From NCBI GenBank assembly GCA_037951105.1, contig JBAMJV010003307.1, forward strand, positions 266,001 to 330,000: DNA of 64,000 nt, in the 5' to 3' direction. The position numbers and the translations under genes are program-made. The notes below the pieces were generated by a model that was not told where the DNA came from, ran no database searches, and worked only from the letters and a program-made list of their open reading frames with translations. Of the stretch, positions 1-12,960 are shown in pieces (position 1 is the first letter of the stretch; each line of letters starts with the position of its first letter). This DNA comes from Echinarachnius parma. Taxonomy: Eukaryota; Echinodermata; Echinoidea; Clypeasteroida; Echinarachniidae.

Positions 1-1030
1 TAATTAAAAATACAATCTCATATTCACAGGCATATGCGTACACGGGGGGGGGTTCAAATTTCACTTTGATGAAAAAGGGCTGTTTTGGGGTTTCCCCCCC
101 CCCCTCAAAAACATATTCACGGACACCATGAACCCCCCTCACAAATTCTTCACCGACACCCCCGCCCCCTTTTGAAAGAATCTTCACCAGTACCCCCTCT
201 CGAGAAAATCTTCATCGACACCCCCCTCGCGTCGAAAAATATTCACCGACAACCCCCCCCCCCCCTCGAAAAATCTTCTCCTACACCCCCACCACCCCCC
301 TTCGAAAGAATCTTCACTGTTACTCCCTCTCAATAAAATCTTTACTGACACCCCCCTAGAAAATTCTTCACCGACAACCCCCCCCCTCGAAAAATCTTCA
401 CAGAAACCCCCCTTTCAAGATTCTTCACCGACACCCCCCCCCCCCCCCCCCCCCGGTGGTGATTCAATCTCATATTCAAAGGCATATGGGTACCCGGGTG
501 GGGGGGGGGGGGTGAGGACACCCACCCCCCTTACAAATTCTTCACCGACACTCTCCCTCGAAAATTCTTCACCGACAGCCCCCCCCCCTCCCCACTCGAA
601 ATACTTGACCGACACCTGACCCCTCAAAAATGTTGGTTGAGGAAATAACCACCCCCCCCCCTCAAAAAATATTCACGGACACCCACTCCCCTCACAAATT
701 CTTCAGCGACACCGAAAGAATCTTCACTGGTACCCCCTCTCGAAAAAATCTTCACTGACACCCCCCCTCGAAAAATCCCCCACCCCCCATCGAGATTCTT
801 CACCAACATCCCTCCCCCCTTCGAAAATTCTTCACCGCCCCCCCCCCCACGAAATATTTGACCGACACCACCCTCGAAAATTCTTCACCGACACCCCCCT
901 CGAAATACTTGACCGACACCCCCTCGAGTTACTTGACCGACACCCCCCTCGAAATACTTGGCCAACACCCAGCCCGTCGAAAATTTTGGTTGACGCAATA
1001 ACCCCCCCTACCCCCCCCCCCCCTTGTAAA
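1..1030. repeat. C-rich degenerate minisatellite
   Basis: About 1 kb of imperfect tandem repeats built from a unit of roughly 25-35 bases: a C-run, then CTCGAAAATTCTTCACCGAC or the variant GAAATACTTGACCGACACC. C-runs vary from 4 to about 25 bases. The complementary strand is G-rich with regularly spaced G-runs. Any open frames here are by-products of the repeat. The array runs off the left edge, so its full length is unknown. Confidence 0.9.
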
Positions 1031-2753
1031 AACCCTAGGTATGCTGCCAGCGATCACATGTCAAACAATAAACAGTATTAATTAAATCGTTGTCAAGTAG
1101 ATCAATAACCCTAATTCCTTGCTCTTCTTGTTTACACGTTATTTACAAAAAGCACACATTTTTTATACTTCAGTACAACAAAGTATGCACTTCGAGCAAA
1201 CATTTACAATTAGCCTGTATTCAGAAAATTAAACCAGTGACAGAGAGAAACCTATTTTGTGAATATCGTGTTGAAAATGTGAACAAAAATCACCGATCAA
1301 ATTCAGTCATGCATATACGGACATGTACAATCACACGAATGTGTGTACAATGTAGTAGATTGTGTGTTGACAATGCACAGATGCCGGACCTACAATATTC
1401 CGCTACTCTGTATATAGTCTATGCAAATTCACCGCCCGACGGTCGCTTTCGCTTTTGGAATGTACCGTCCGTTTCTTGATAGAAATACATATATTTCATC
1501 AGATTTGTTTTAATTCTATTCGAAAATCAGTCATTACAATTTTTAAATCCATATTATTTAAAAGTTTGAAAAACAACAATTCGCAAGCAAATTACGATAG
1601 TCTTAATTCAGGCGCACACAGCGGCACACGTGTTATTTCCGATTTGACAGGCATACGATAATGTGCGTAAGTAATTTACAACGTATCGATTCCAGGCTGA
1701 ACAAAGACTACATAATGAAAGGTCATTTCAGCAACACACTTTTCACGGTACTTCCGTCGCAAGCGCAGCATGTGCGATGATCAGCGCTCGACGCGACTGC
1801 ATGGCAAATGAACGTGGAATATTGGCCGATTCATAACTGACCACTGGTCAAACTGACCCCGACCTGACCCAGACCACAAACCTCTATGGGTCATCACCAA
1901 TCACTACCCAAAGTTTGATGTTGGTGCCTCAATGCACTACGAAATGCATAGATGGACAGACAGACAGACAGACATACGTAATTGGCTACTTTAGTATAGT
2001 AGAAGTATAGTAGATAGTAGATGTAGGAAAAGTGGAAAACATAAAACACAGACTGAGAAAGGCATACGAAAGGTTGTTTACATTATAACTGGCATCTTTT
2101 TGTTTCCCTTCAAGATTTCAGATGCACACAAACAGATTCAAAACATTAGATGTACATGTACATGTACATGGATGTTTGAAACAAATATCCAAATTATAGG
2201 TTTAATGAATGAACATATAGTTCAACATATTATCTTGGAAAGGAATATGGTTGTAAATCTTGTTACTGGGATCTCCATAGTTTTCCTCCAAGGCTTCAGA
2301 TTAATATAAATTAAAATACGCACAATTTTACAAACACAAATTTGTTACAGGTACACTGTATGCAAATAAGTGTGCTTATATTGTTTGATACATTGCATTA
2401 TGTACAAAATAATGTTCAAGTATAATAACATACTGCACATGTTATTAAAGGAGTTGTTAACATTATCATTATGATTGAGTGGGCTTTTTTTCCTGTGGTT
2501 TGTGTGGTATAATGTAGTTGGACATGGATATTACAATAAATATTAACACTAAAATGTTACACTTACATTGTACAGTACAGTTAATTATGATATGCCATTT
2601 CAAAAATGAGTACTTTGCTGTAAAAAAGGAAACATAACCATACATGTACATTTCGAAGGATTTTATATATTAAATATGCAACATTGATAATTTGTTTGTA
2701 AGGATATTACTACAAATATGAAACATTGATAACATATTTGAAGGATATTACAA
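1031..2753. other. Non-coding stretch, probably intron of the 2802-6797 gene
   Basis: I see no convincing exon here. Because the gene to the right is on the minus strand and has a splice donor at 2802, this stretch should be intron. It holds a short GACA microsatellite near 1955-1975, GTAGTATA-like simple sequence near 1996-2030, and AT-rich sequence. A downstream exon of the same gene could have been missed because short exons of an unknown protein are hard to see. Confidence 0.5.
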
Positions 2754-2801
2754 TTAATAAATATAAATAAATACATTATTATAAGAGTAAATTTGTCTTA
2801 C

Positions 2802-5800
2802 CTGCTGCTTTTGTCTCCTCCTTGAGGCTGGTGACAGCTCTCCCACCTTCTTCTCAGACTGCACCCTTGGCAGTGTGGCACAGGATCCACCCTTATTGGG
2901 TCCCACTCCCAAGGTAGGCGAATCCGGGATCTTTGCTTTAGACAGATCCGGAGTAGATTCCGACATATGAATGGGCTGTGGTCTAAGGAAATGTTGTCCG
3001 GGAAGTATCGGTTGGCGTCGAGGGCGCGATGAGGATTTCTGCTGCTCGCCAATGCTTTTTGTCCTTTCGAAGGTCGGTGGGGGCTCTGGCGTGGTTGGCG
3101 TAGTGGGTTTGACACTGGGCATAGTGGCTGGTTCACTGGCAGCACGCGTATGCTTGATAGCCGTGACCTCAGCGGTGGGGTCAGACAGGCTACCGTGTCG
3201 CTTACCATGGCCACCATTCCCTCCGCTGCGTCCTGACGTATGTTTCCCAATATAATCCTCAGGCTGAGATCGAAGCTGCACGTCATTGGCAGACTTGTTG
3301 TACCTGGCAACCTCACGCACTTTGGTCAGGTCCTCCTGCCGTTCTGACACCACAGGGGCACTTGAGGATTCCTGAATACCTTGCGCATACTGATTGAGCT
3401 CATTTGATGTCTTATCACCATTAGGCCACGTTAACGACTTTGTCTTTTTCATCGCCTTGCCATTCTTTTCAGCATCAACGGAAGCCTGGATTATGACGTC
3501 CGTCCCTCTGGTGACATCTTTGCAGACGTTAACAAACATGGCATCTGCAGTGCCATCACTAATAGATGTAGCATTGCTAGATAGAGACAGCGTACTGTCT
3601 GCACTGACATTGATCTCGCCTATATCAGTTAGTGGTGGCAACCCCTGCCCACTCGACTGTAAAGATCCAAACAAGTCGGCATCCATGGAACCACTTTCGG
3701 GCATATCGCTTCCTGACCGATTACGCTCCTGCGTAGGATCGCTTCGAGATCGGCCATTATTTTCCAAATTACCTCCAGCATATTCCGACATGGGATGGCG
3801 CGTTGCAGAGTTCTTTCTTCTCCTCCTTGACCACTGTTCTACATCTCTTTCCTTCTCATCTTTTTCAACGTTTTCCTCATCCTCGCTACTTGCTTTGTGC
3901 TTTGGCTTTAGTGGTTTTAGATGCGCCTTCAAACTAAATTTGTCTACTCTTGTTGGTGATCCAATCTCTGGTGAGCATACCTCATCACGATTAAACTTTG
4001 ATAGAATTTTAGGAACTTCCGGGAGGTTGATTCCTCTCTTCCGACCAACATTCCTGGACTGAGACTGCACTTCCGGTTCCTTCTCCTGGTCTAAATCCAT
4101 AATACATCCTTGGTCCTCTTCCTCAGGTGAGCAGAGTCCAGAATCCTGTCGCATGTGATGATGCGCTTGGGACACCTCCGGGCTTTTCGATGGAGAATCT
4201 CGCATCAGTTTCTCAGTCAGTTCGTGAAGGTTTTTTGATCGATCTGGTGATGATGGGGCACTAACTGCTTTCTTGTCAGAAGGCGATGGTCTTTCAGAAA
4301 GTGAACCCAATCGAGTTGTCCGCAGAGAAGACCCAGCGGGGACAAGCACATTGGGCCGAGGCACTCTCAGACTGCTATAGTCCTTGCGTATTGTGACCGT
4401 GTCCCCACTCATATTCTGATAAGTGTCCTCCGCTGGTGCCGAGCTGGCATGAGATTTCGACGACACACCAGCCATACTCTGATCACCAGCACCAGTAAAC
4501 ACAGGACTCATTGCGCCACTTCTCATACTGTCTGTGTTCATTGCATCTCCCTGTCCACCACCATAGTGCACTCCATAAGAATCATTGTTTGATCCTTGCA
4601 TGCCGTGTGAAGCAGAAGGCAAACCCTCCACCCTCCTTCTATTCACAGCGTCACTGAGATTTTTTGCCAAATTCTGCAGATCTTTTGAGTCATTTCCGCT
4701 CTGGCTGGACACACTTGACCGGCGGCTGGTAGAGCATGAACTAATTGGGCTGAAATCAAATGTCTGCAGGGAGCGTTTGGAGACTTTCCGCACAGCTAGT
4801 GGCTTAAGCTGCAGAGTAGGAGAGGTTACACTGTTATTTGGCGACTTATTCAGCGGGGAGGTAAGAGGCTTAGCCCCTGTGTTTGTTTCGGCCATCCGAC
4901 TGGGACTAAGCACTCTTGTCCTTTGTGAGTGAGAAGCACTGGAAGCGTCGTGCTGATGACGAGTCCCATGCATGTAATCTCGAGGCTCATTACCCGTACT
5001 ACCGTGATAAGAACTACTGTAATGCCCAGAACTCTTCCTCTGCCTCTCATACTCTGGTCTGTGATGCTGTAAATAATCCCTTGTATTAGAAGTGTCATAT
5101 GCCTGCTTATCAAAATGTTCACTGATCCCTATTTCATCAAATCCACCACCATCAGAAGATGGAGTAACCGGCGCACTGGCAGACGACTTATTTCCATCCC
5201 GTACATACAGGCCGCCACGTTGTTGTGTGTTGTTATCTCTCAGCTGATGACCCGGCATGTAAAGACTGGAAGAGCTCGTGTAGTGTCTGCTGCCAGATGC
5301 TGACTCGGGGTCGCTGGCTGCTGAAAATGATGCTGAAGTTGACATGTCAGAGGCAGCAGCACGCTGCCCCTCACAGCTGGGCGCGCGGGAGCTATGCATG
5401 GCATCCACGCTGTCGCGATAACGGCCGCCCCAGCCCCGGGCTGCGGCATTGGATAATGCTAATGATGTCGGATGCAGTGGTGGCTCTTCCGACGCAATCC
5501 TCTTATTATTTCCGAATCCGAGATTGCTGTCGAACGAAGGAGCTTTCGAATCAAAGCCCTGCTGCACAAAATTTCGTGCAGAGCTGCAACTGCGACTTCT
5601 ATTCCTATTGAACTCCGAAGTATCGCCTTCTAACTGCTGCACGATTTGCTGAACATGGGGCCTAGGTGCGCTAGAATACGACGATTTCGCCTTGAGTCCG
5701 TCATGCGTATAATTATTCCGCTCTACCGATGATCTGTCACGTTTCTCCTGCTGCGAATTAAATCCCCCACGAGCATCCTCATTTAATGATGATCCAGTCC

Positions 5801-6797
5801 TATTTGTGTTGACACCCCCGCCACTGTTATTATCAAACTGTCGGGCAGTCTTTAAAACAAAACATTCGGATCCCGGCTTCACAAAAACACCTCCGCTGTA
5901 TACACCTTGCGCCCTAATCCCAGTATCGTCATTATTGTGTCTGTGGTTCTGCGCGGTCGCCCGCTCCTCCTCCGCATACGCTACCACGTTCGGGCGGGCA
6001 GTGGTGCGAGACGATGGGGGTTTAAACTCCTGATTATCGATACTTCTATTCACCTCTTGGTATAATCCCGATAATGGTTTCTCGGCTGCGGTGTTGGTAT
6101 CGACCTGACTGATGATCGCTATATTGTTATTCCCGTGACCATATCGCGTAACGGGGGCGTGCTGGTGAGATGAGGTAGGCACGATTCGGAGACGAATATT
6201 TGGGTCTGCAGACGACACAGCGACCCGCACTTCCGTCGTACTTTCAACTCGTGTGTACGACGACTGAACGTCGCTTGTATGAATGGTGTTATCGGCGGCG
6301 GAGTCGCCGCTAACGTGTGACCCGTACGGCCTGACCGTCAATACATTACTCGACTGTACTGGCCGACACTCGCCCCTCCGGAAAGCATACGAGTATTCGT
6401 GACCCCCCGCGTTGGTTGGGGTGTCATTTCTTCTCAGGTGTTCTCTCGAGCTCACTGACCCATGCCTCCGCGGAAAAGTTGATGAGGAATACGATTCCGT
6501 GACAGTTTCCTCCGATCTGTACTCCGTATGATATTCCGCATCCTGGGAATCGGGATTCCCGTTGTTCCCGAGGACGATGGTCAGTTTTGAAACTGCCCGG
6601 GGATTTCCCGAGCTAGCCGGTGGTGCTCCATTCATTGACCTAGGGTTATTACTACCGGTATTGTAACTACTTCCCTGGCTACTACTGGTATTGTAACCAC
6701 TTCCCTGGTTACTACCGGTATTGTAACCACTTCCCTGGGTGTTACCGGTGTTGTAACCATTCCCTTGGTTATATCTTCCTCTCATTTTGTCGGCCAT
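2802..6797 (-). CDS. Large first coding exon of an unrecognised Ser-rich, probably disordered protein (3' part off-window)
   Basis: An uninterrupted 1,332-codon exon. The start is the ATG at 6797 (MADKMRGRYNQG): an in-frame TAG lies at 6819-6821 and there is no other ATG between. It ends at a strong donor, CAG|GTAAG, at 2802 in phase 0, so further exons lie to the left. The first 50 residues contain four near-repeats of a ten-residue Gly-Tyr-Asn unit (QGSGYNTGSN type). The rest is rich in Ser, Asn, Arg, Gln and Pro, with no visible globular domain, signal peptide or membrane segment. Many RRxS- and SP-type sites suggest a phosphorylated scaffold. Basic patches (EQWSRRRRKNS) could be nuclear signals. 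Short islands such as KKTKSLTWPNGD and HMSESTPDLSK look like conserved linear motifs. I do not recognise the family; a cytoskeletal or signalling adaptor is only a guess. The coding reality is well supported by the length of the frame. Confidence 0.85.
6655..6778 (-). repeat. 30-base tandem repeat inside the N-terminal coding sequence
   Basis: Four imperfect 30-base units encode the QGxGYNTGxx decapeptide repeats at the protein's N terminus. On the plus strand each unit contains TTGTAACCACTTCCCTGG or a close variant. Unit length is a multiple of three, so copy-number change would keep frame. Confidence 0.85.
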
Positions 6798-6821
6798 TTC
6801 AAGCGTCAAATGAATCAACTA

Positions 6822-9800
6822 TTCCCTTAGAATAATGTGAAACGCGAAAATTAAAAGAAAATACATTGTCATCTATACAAGTGGGGCATATATCCTATAT
6901 TCCGGTCTGTTCACTCGAGAAATTGTGGGCTAGTCTCGTGTATGAATTTCGTCAGAATTATCAAAAACTTCAGACAGTTCAGATAAGTTTCGAGTTTCCA
7001 AGACACTTGCAAATTAATGCTTCTTCCGTATACAGGCATGGATGTAGTTTCATAACTTCAATCATACATTCGTCCAGGTGCAGGTGCCAGGGCACATGCA
7101 ATAATTGCAAGGCGACGAAACGTTCACAAAATAACAGTTCAATGTCAATGTCGAAGCATATTCAATGAACATAATCGGAGCAGTGAAAAAATCGAATCCT
7201 TGATCAAAGCTTATATTCAAAGTCACAAAGTGTCAGAGGAATTTCCGCCTGATTTTTCTTGTTAGCTTTTGCAACGATTACGAAAGTCTATAAAGTGGTT
7301 GTGTCATAAGCGCGGTCACCTATGATGTTCGAAACTAGTTGAAATATCCGATAGAATATCCTGAACGGAAAACTCGGGGTTCGAACGAAAACTAACAGCG
7401 TCTGAGTTTATCTTCTGAGCGAGACATCGCTATGATATTATATCCACCGTGAGAAGGCAATACGTAACTTCACTCTTGTATGTTGATTGTAGACTCAGTA
7501 AAGCAAGGACAAACGTTATGTTATCATTTTCCGTGATTATTGAACAGCCAAACATATCCCTGGAAATCCGATGTCTGCCTCCTTTTCCGTTATGTGAAAT
7601 AAGTCCAAATGTATTAATTTCTTCGCGTTATATTCCGATCGCAAACAAAGCGACTAAAGAAACCCGTCATGATCCAAATAACTACTCAAATCCCCCGATG
7701 GGCAGTAAAACGTAATATGTGTGTTTTTAACAACAAAATAAATAACTAAATCCAAGAGGCCAGACGTCTTCGAGGCAAGTGAAGAAACAAACAACAAACA
7801 AATTTAAGTTACAGCGGTCATCGTTGTATCAGCGAGCCACCTCTCTGGTCGAAGTACCCTACTTAGTATAAAAACTTATTCCTTCAAACTATGTGACTGT
7901 GTTTGTAGTGAATGTCCTCTAGATCTTGGCTCGAGAGTCAGGAAGCGTTTTATCGGGCACGCTGGACACTTGCAGGATTGGCCTGTCATATTACGGCCTG
8001 TTCCCGAGGTAGTTTTCCCCTTATTTTATTGACTCATCCGGCCAGGCTTAGGCTGTGCACTTACATAGCAGACAAGCAAGCTATATGATGTTTATGTCAC
8101 CCCTTTTCGTTGCCCCCGATGCTTTATGGAAGGCAGGCCATAATACTAACTCACTAACAGCCGGCTGGCCGCCCGATGACGTATTTAATACAGGACAGCC
8201 TTAAAAACCACTTACAAATCCGATGAATCCCGTCACAGGGAATGGAGGTTAGAGGCTAGAGGTGACTTAACTCGACTCCCAGGAGTCCTGGCTTTTTGCG
8301 ATGCATACTGGACCGGGGCCTCCAATTTAGCTCGTCTACCTATCTATTCCTCATTTCGGGTGGGTCTTATATCTTCTATTCCTATATATGATTTACGTAG
8401 GCAACTAGCTGAGTCATCCACAGGGTTCTGCCTTACTCATGCCATGCCAAAATGAAGAGAAGGCTTAAATAGATCACCGAGCCAGCTAGGGCAAAACAAT
8501 CATAGATCAGGCAAGCGCGACACAAGATGATACAACGCTACATATCCCTTATCTTGTGCCAACAGTTTGCAGTGCTACGCATCCGTGGCAAACATGCATA
8601 CAGTATACAACAACAATTACAGTTCCAGCATAATTTTATGACAAAATAATGAATTTTTTGACTTTTTAAGTTCGAATATTTTATTTTATGTGACCAGGGT
8701 CACAATTGGAATTTAGAGGCAGGGACCCTTTTCCCCTAGCAAATGTGCAAAATCATAAATCATAGAAGAGCAACACTTGCTAATGCTATATGGAGAGAGA
8801 AGGGGAAAATTATGAGTTACAAAAGTTTTTCATCCTATTTCTTTTTTGTCGGGCATAAGGCACCCGACAGGTTTTAATACCACAGAGGGACTTGTAATTC
8901 ATCCCAAAGATCTGGACTCATTTTGGTACGATATTTAAAGACAATTATGAAGAAAGTTTAAATAATTTTTGTATTGCCAAAATTTAGTTGTCGGGCAGAT
9001 GCTAATATAATCCAATTTTATAAAAATCAGACTGCTCATTTTTAAACAAAATTTGCTGTTTATGTATTGTGTTTCTATAAACAAAGGATGAAGCTGGTCA
9101 TTGATATATTTATTTGCTATATTTCAAGGTCATCACTAGTTCACGTAATTACAGCTGTCAACCATAACATTTATTTGATACATATCATCTTCAAAATGTA
9201 TTATGCGCCGTTTGCCTTTAAAACTAAAATATGACATCGAATGAAGTCGTGATGGATTGGCCCTGGGTCAAATGAACATGGTATGAGGGGCTTCTGATAT
9301 CGAGGGCCCCCAGGTCCTCCGAAAATATTGTCATCGCCTTGTTTTGTACATGATGGAGAAATTTTCATGGCATCATGTTACGTTTCAATAATCCTATAAA
9401 TATAAGCGAACATTTTACATGTTTTATTTGATCTCAGATTGGCACTACATAGTCATTTACTCATTTTGAAAATTGTTTGGCATATGGACAACGATCGTTC
9501 GATGTCTGCCAGACGGGTAGAATTACTGTCATGTGGAGAACAGGGTCACAGTTGAAAAGAGGGCAACATGAATGATAATGATCATTAAAATGTTTCAAAG
9601 TTATGAGGTCGCAAAAACGATAATAACAAACTTTCAAGCGAGCCTCTTGAAACTACAACGTGAGTTGGCGTCCTAGCTGTTTCAATGCATGGTTCTGTTC
9701 AGTTATTACAATGGAGCTTGTATCGTGCATTTTCTGTGTGGCAATGTGTTCATACTGACCTGTGTTAGTGTCCACCTGTCTGTAGAAACCAACCTGCCTA

Positions 9801-10091
9801 AAAATGACCGCAAATGTGATCTCTGGCAGAGAAATACAATATTATGGAATCTGTCAACAATGGTACATTTTCTTGTTTCCTTTACGTGGTAAATTTCAAG
9901 GTTTGGTTGTAATATTGAAAATGATTTGCCTTTCTTTCATATTCTTCATGAGTCACTCTTAATTAACAAAAGGACTCAAAGGAGTAACAATTTATTATTT
10001 ACCCACACATAATTGTTATACAGGTACTATTATAAGGTCCTTATTATAAGCCAACATCTTTGAAAACAACTTTTACAGATCGACTAGATCT
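6822..10091. other. Upstream region of the 2802-6797 gene; no gene seen
   Basis: This 3.3 kb should hold the 5' UTR and promoter of the minus-strand gene. I see no further coding exon and no convincing TATA box. Near 9745-9850 there is a fragment resembling the GTCCACCTGTCTGTAGAAACC-type MITE seen better preserved at 25114-25293. Near 8850-8875 a short CGGGCATAAGGCACCCG hairpin occurs. Confidence 0.45.
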
Positions 10092-10342
10092 AAGGCCCCC
10101 CAACAAAATTGTTGGATTGGAGTAACGGGCAACCAAACCATTAGGGTAGGTAGGTAGGGGGTTTGTTCGTGTTTTTTTTTCAGGATTCGCACAAATACAC
10201 AAAAACACACATATAACACACAAATAACACATTGCAATTGGAAAAAGAAAGAAAAAAATCAGAAAAAACCTTTAGGGTCGGCGGTATGTTTAGGGTCGGG
10301 CGGGTTACGCCAATCCAACCATTTATTTTGTTTATGGCCTAA
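10092..10342. mobile_element. MITE with imperfect ~45-base terminal inverted repeats
   Basis: The left end reads AAGGCCCCCCAACAAAATTG followed by TTGGATTGGAGTAACGGGC. The right end, reverse complemented, begins TTAGGCCATAAACAAAAT and continues GGTTGGATTGGCGTAACC. The 250-base element is otherwise non-coding, with (CA)n-like simple sequence in the middle. Superfamily is not identifiable from this copy. Confidence 0.7.
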
Positions 10343-11194
10343 GTGTTTGTCTATGCCCACTCAAATATAAAAGCTCACATCTAAATTATAATGTGATCAT
10401 ATTTTTGAAGAATAAGTAATTAACCTGCATTTCAATCGTTTATAATTTATACGTATTACAATTCTGAAATAAAATTTAATTTCCAGCAGCTGACTTCAGT
10501 ATTTATTTTATTTTTATTGTTTATTTATTTATTTCCACAAATGGGTGGGATGGCCCTTTCAGCAGAAACTGATTTTCAAAGGGGTCCCGTTCTGTCTAGG
10601 TATCAACGCTATTTTTACATTTAATACGTTCATTACGTGTAATTGAACGTAATGAAAACAAAACAATGTAAACAAACACGGGAATTTCCCTAAAACTGTG
10701 TCAACGAACTTTCTTCACGGGGAGTTCCCCTAAAAATGTAATACATTTCATATGCGCGCGCGCGCACACGTATGCGCGTTGTTTCCGTGGATACGGGTAG
10801 CGAATGTGAGCTCCAGCATGCATTGCATCAGCGTCGTTGTGTGTCATAGATGATTCGGTCCGAGCACTGAATCGCGTCCGGACAGCAACATCAATCTCAA
10901 AAACTATTTTGTTAATTGAAAAATATGTGTCCAATTTCTACTTTAAAAAGAATGGGGAAAGCCAAATATCTTCACCAATTGAGTTTTCTCTGGTCCCTTA
11001 TTGTTATCAGATTGTTATTTAAGGTCTGTTATAATACTAATATTAGACTAGTTCAACCCCGAGTTCAACTGACTATAGTTTTACAAAGGCTCATCTCATG
11101 CATGTTGTATGGTGCTGTGATTTCCGAATATTCAGTACAAAATATGAAGGACTTTTTCTGTTTTTCAAATGTGAATGTTAGATGTATGATGTAT
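10343..11194. other. Non-coding stretch with alternating GC tract
   Basis: No gene is visible. Positions 10754-10775 hold an alternating purine-pyrimidine run (GCGCGCGCGCGCACACGTATGC when read across lines), a possible Z-DNA-forming tract. Confidence 0.5.
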
Positions 11195-11391
11195 ATCATC
11201 ATCATCATCATGGCAAAGATGACTACGACGACGATGATGATGATGATGGTGATGATGATGATGATGATAATGATGATGATGTTGATTATTATGATGATCA
11301 TGATAGCCGCGATGTTGATGATGCATAATTATACAATGTCAATGATGAAGATTATGATGAGATGAAAGGGCCTGCGCCTGGAAGGTGATGA

Positions 11392-11423
<32 letters not shown>

Positions 11424-11545
11424 CGCTGATGATGATGGTGCTGATAATGATGATGATGGTGATGATAATGCCTGGTGGTGATGATTGTGGTGATGATGAT
11501 GATGACGATGATGATGGCGACGACGACGATGAGGACGACGACTGA
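11195..11545. repeat. Compound GAT/ATC microsatellite
   Basis: About 350 bases of interrupted GAT (ATC on the other strand) trinucleotide repeats with GGT, GAC and AAT variants. Long Met/Ile/Ser/His/Asp homopolymer-like open frames on both strands here are artefacts of the repeat. Confidence 0.95.
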
Positions 11546-12452
11546 ACATGCGCATCGCAGCTAGCGGTGAGCTGAGATAGATATAATCCGAGCAGTGCAG
11601 TATTTTTATATCGATGACGTGACGTGTATGGTACAGCGCGGTCGGATGATCGGATCGCTCGCACCGAACTTCTTCCTGCGCTGCTTGTATGTAGCCTGGG
11701 CCTGGCTTGACTGACAAGATTGCGTGCTACTTTTTTGTATGGATCTATTTCAGAAATTCAAGTTTCAGGTCGTCTAAGTGTGAGTTACATTATACAGAAA
11801 ATAAATTATCTCGTATATATGGTTGTGTCCGCGTAATTGATCAGAATCTGGTGATGTTTGGTAGCCGTTATTGTAGAATTCAATCACATTAGTCCCACTC
11901 GTTGCTTCTCTTGTTAGCGTATAACAAGAAAGCCACTTTGTGGAAACTTACTCAGATGTGTGAAACAGTGCAGAGCGCGCTAATTATTGAGCGCATTTTG
12001 TATTACTAAACATGAAAGAGATTTTCAGCATTGTGTGACATAGCAATAGGAAACTAATCGCGTATACTATTATTTGATAAGTGGAAACAAAATAGACAAT
12101 TACAAGAATCATACGAAAATACACCGCGCTGGTGGACTGTACCAAAACGGAAGAAGAAGAAGAAGACAAGCAAACAGAGAACAACATTTTAGCTTCGTCT
12201 ATCTTGTGTTCACTTCTATTTCTAATAAAATTAATTTAGTTCCACTTGAGTCTTGACTGAGACTCGACTAATTATAAACTAGTTCTTTGCTGTAACTTAT
12301 TATCGTTAGTGACACTCAGCACACATAGGCATAGCTATATTACAATATTATATGACCTATATTATAGATACTGATGTGCGATTGGTCAAAATGCTGTCAC
12401 GTGACCATCGCTACAAGGATGAGAAGCGTTATATTTTCAAACATGACGTAAA

Positions 12453-12509
12453 TTACGTCATACCTCTGTCTCTGAATATAACGCCGTTATATCCAGAGGT
12501 ATGACGTAA
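12453..12509. repeat. Short inverted repeat (TTACGTCATACCTCTG)
   Basis: TTACGTCATACCTCTG at the left and its exact reverse complement at the right enclose about 25 bases including CCGTTATA. It is probably part of a hairpin mobile element whose outer limits I cannot place. Confidence 0.7.
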
Positions 12510-12797
12510 CAATGGGTATGACAATGAAAAATTTTGCGCGTATTAGCATCCTGGCATGCGCAGCGTTGTCAAGCTTTCTACGGAGATTGCGCGATCCGAA
12601 AGTAAATTTGAAAGGAAGATCGAATAAAGGAGCATTTTGCGCAGCATTTCGATAACAACACGTCTGTTCTACTGGAAGGATTTTGATTTGATGATTTTCC
12701 CTTGTCCATAATTTTATTTCAACACCAAATTTCTATTTATCTTGATTTGTATCTATATAGGTCATCATAATATAACAGATATTGACTTTTTCCTTCG

Positions 12798-12945
12798 GGA
12801 ACTATAACATTTCATTTCCCTTGGGAGTTATATTTTTGTCTCGGAATACTATATTTTTCCTCAGCGCTACGCGCTTCGGAAAAATATAATGTCCCTCGAC
12901 AAAAATATATCTTCCCTCGAGGATCTCAAATGTTATATTGCCCCT
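12798..12945. repeat. Long imperfect palindrome centred on AGCGCTACGCGCT
   Basis: The left arm (ATAACATTTC, TATATTTTTGTC, TATATTTTTCC in order) is mirrored by the right arm (GGAAAAATATAAT, GACAAAAATATA, AAATGTTATATT) around AGCGCTACGCGCTTCGG near 12865-12880. About 145 bases could fold into one hairpin. It looks like a foldback or MITE-type element. Confidence 0.75.
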
Positions 12946-12960
12946 CTAGACAGTCAATAT

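Noticed and set aside
6798-6818. Extension of the large exon upstream to a TTG at 6818
   Set aside because: TTG is not a likely start here, a TAG lies directly before it, and ATG 6797 is the first Met.
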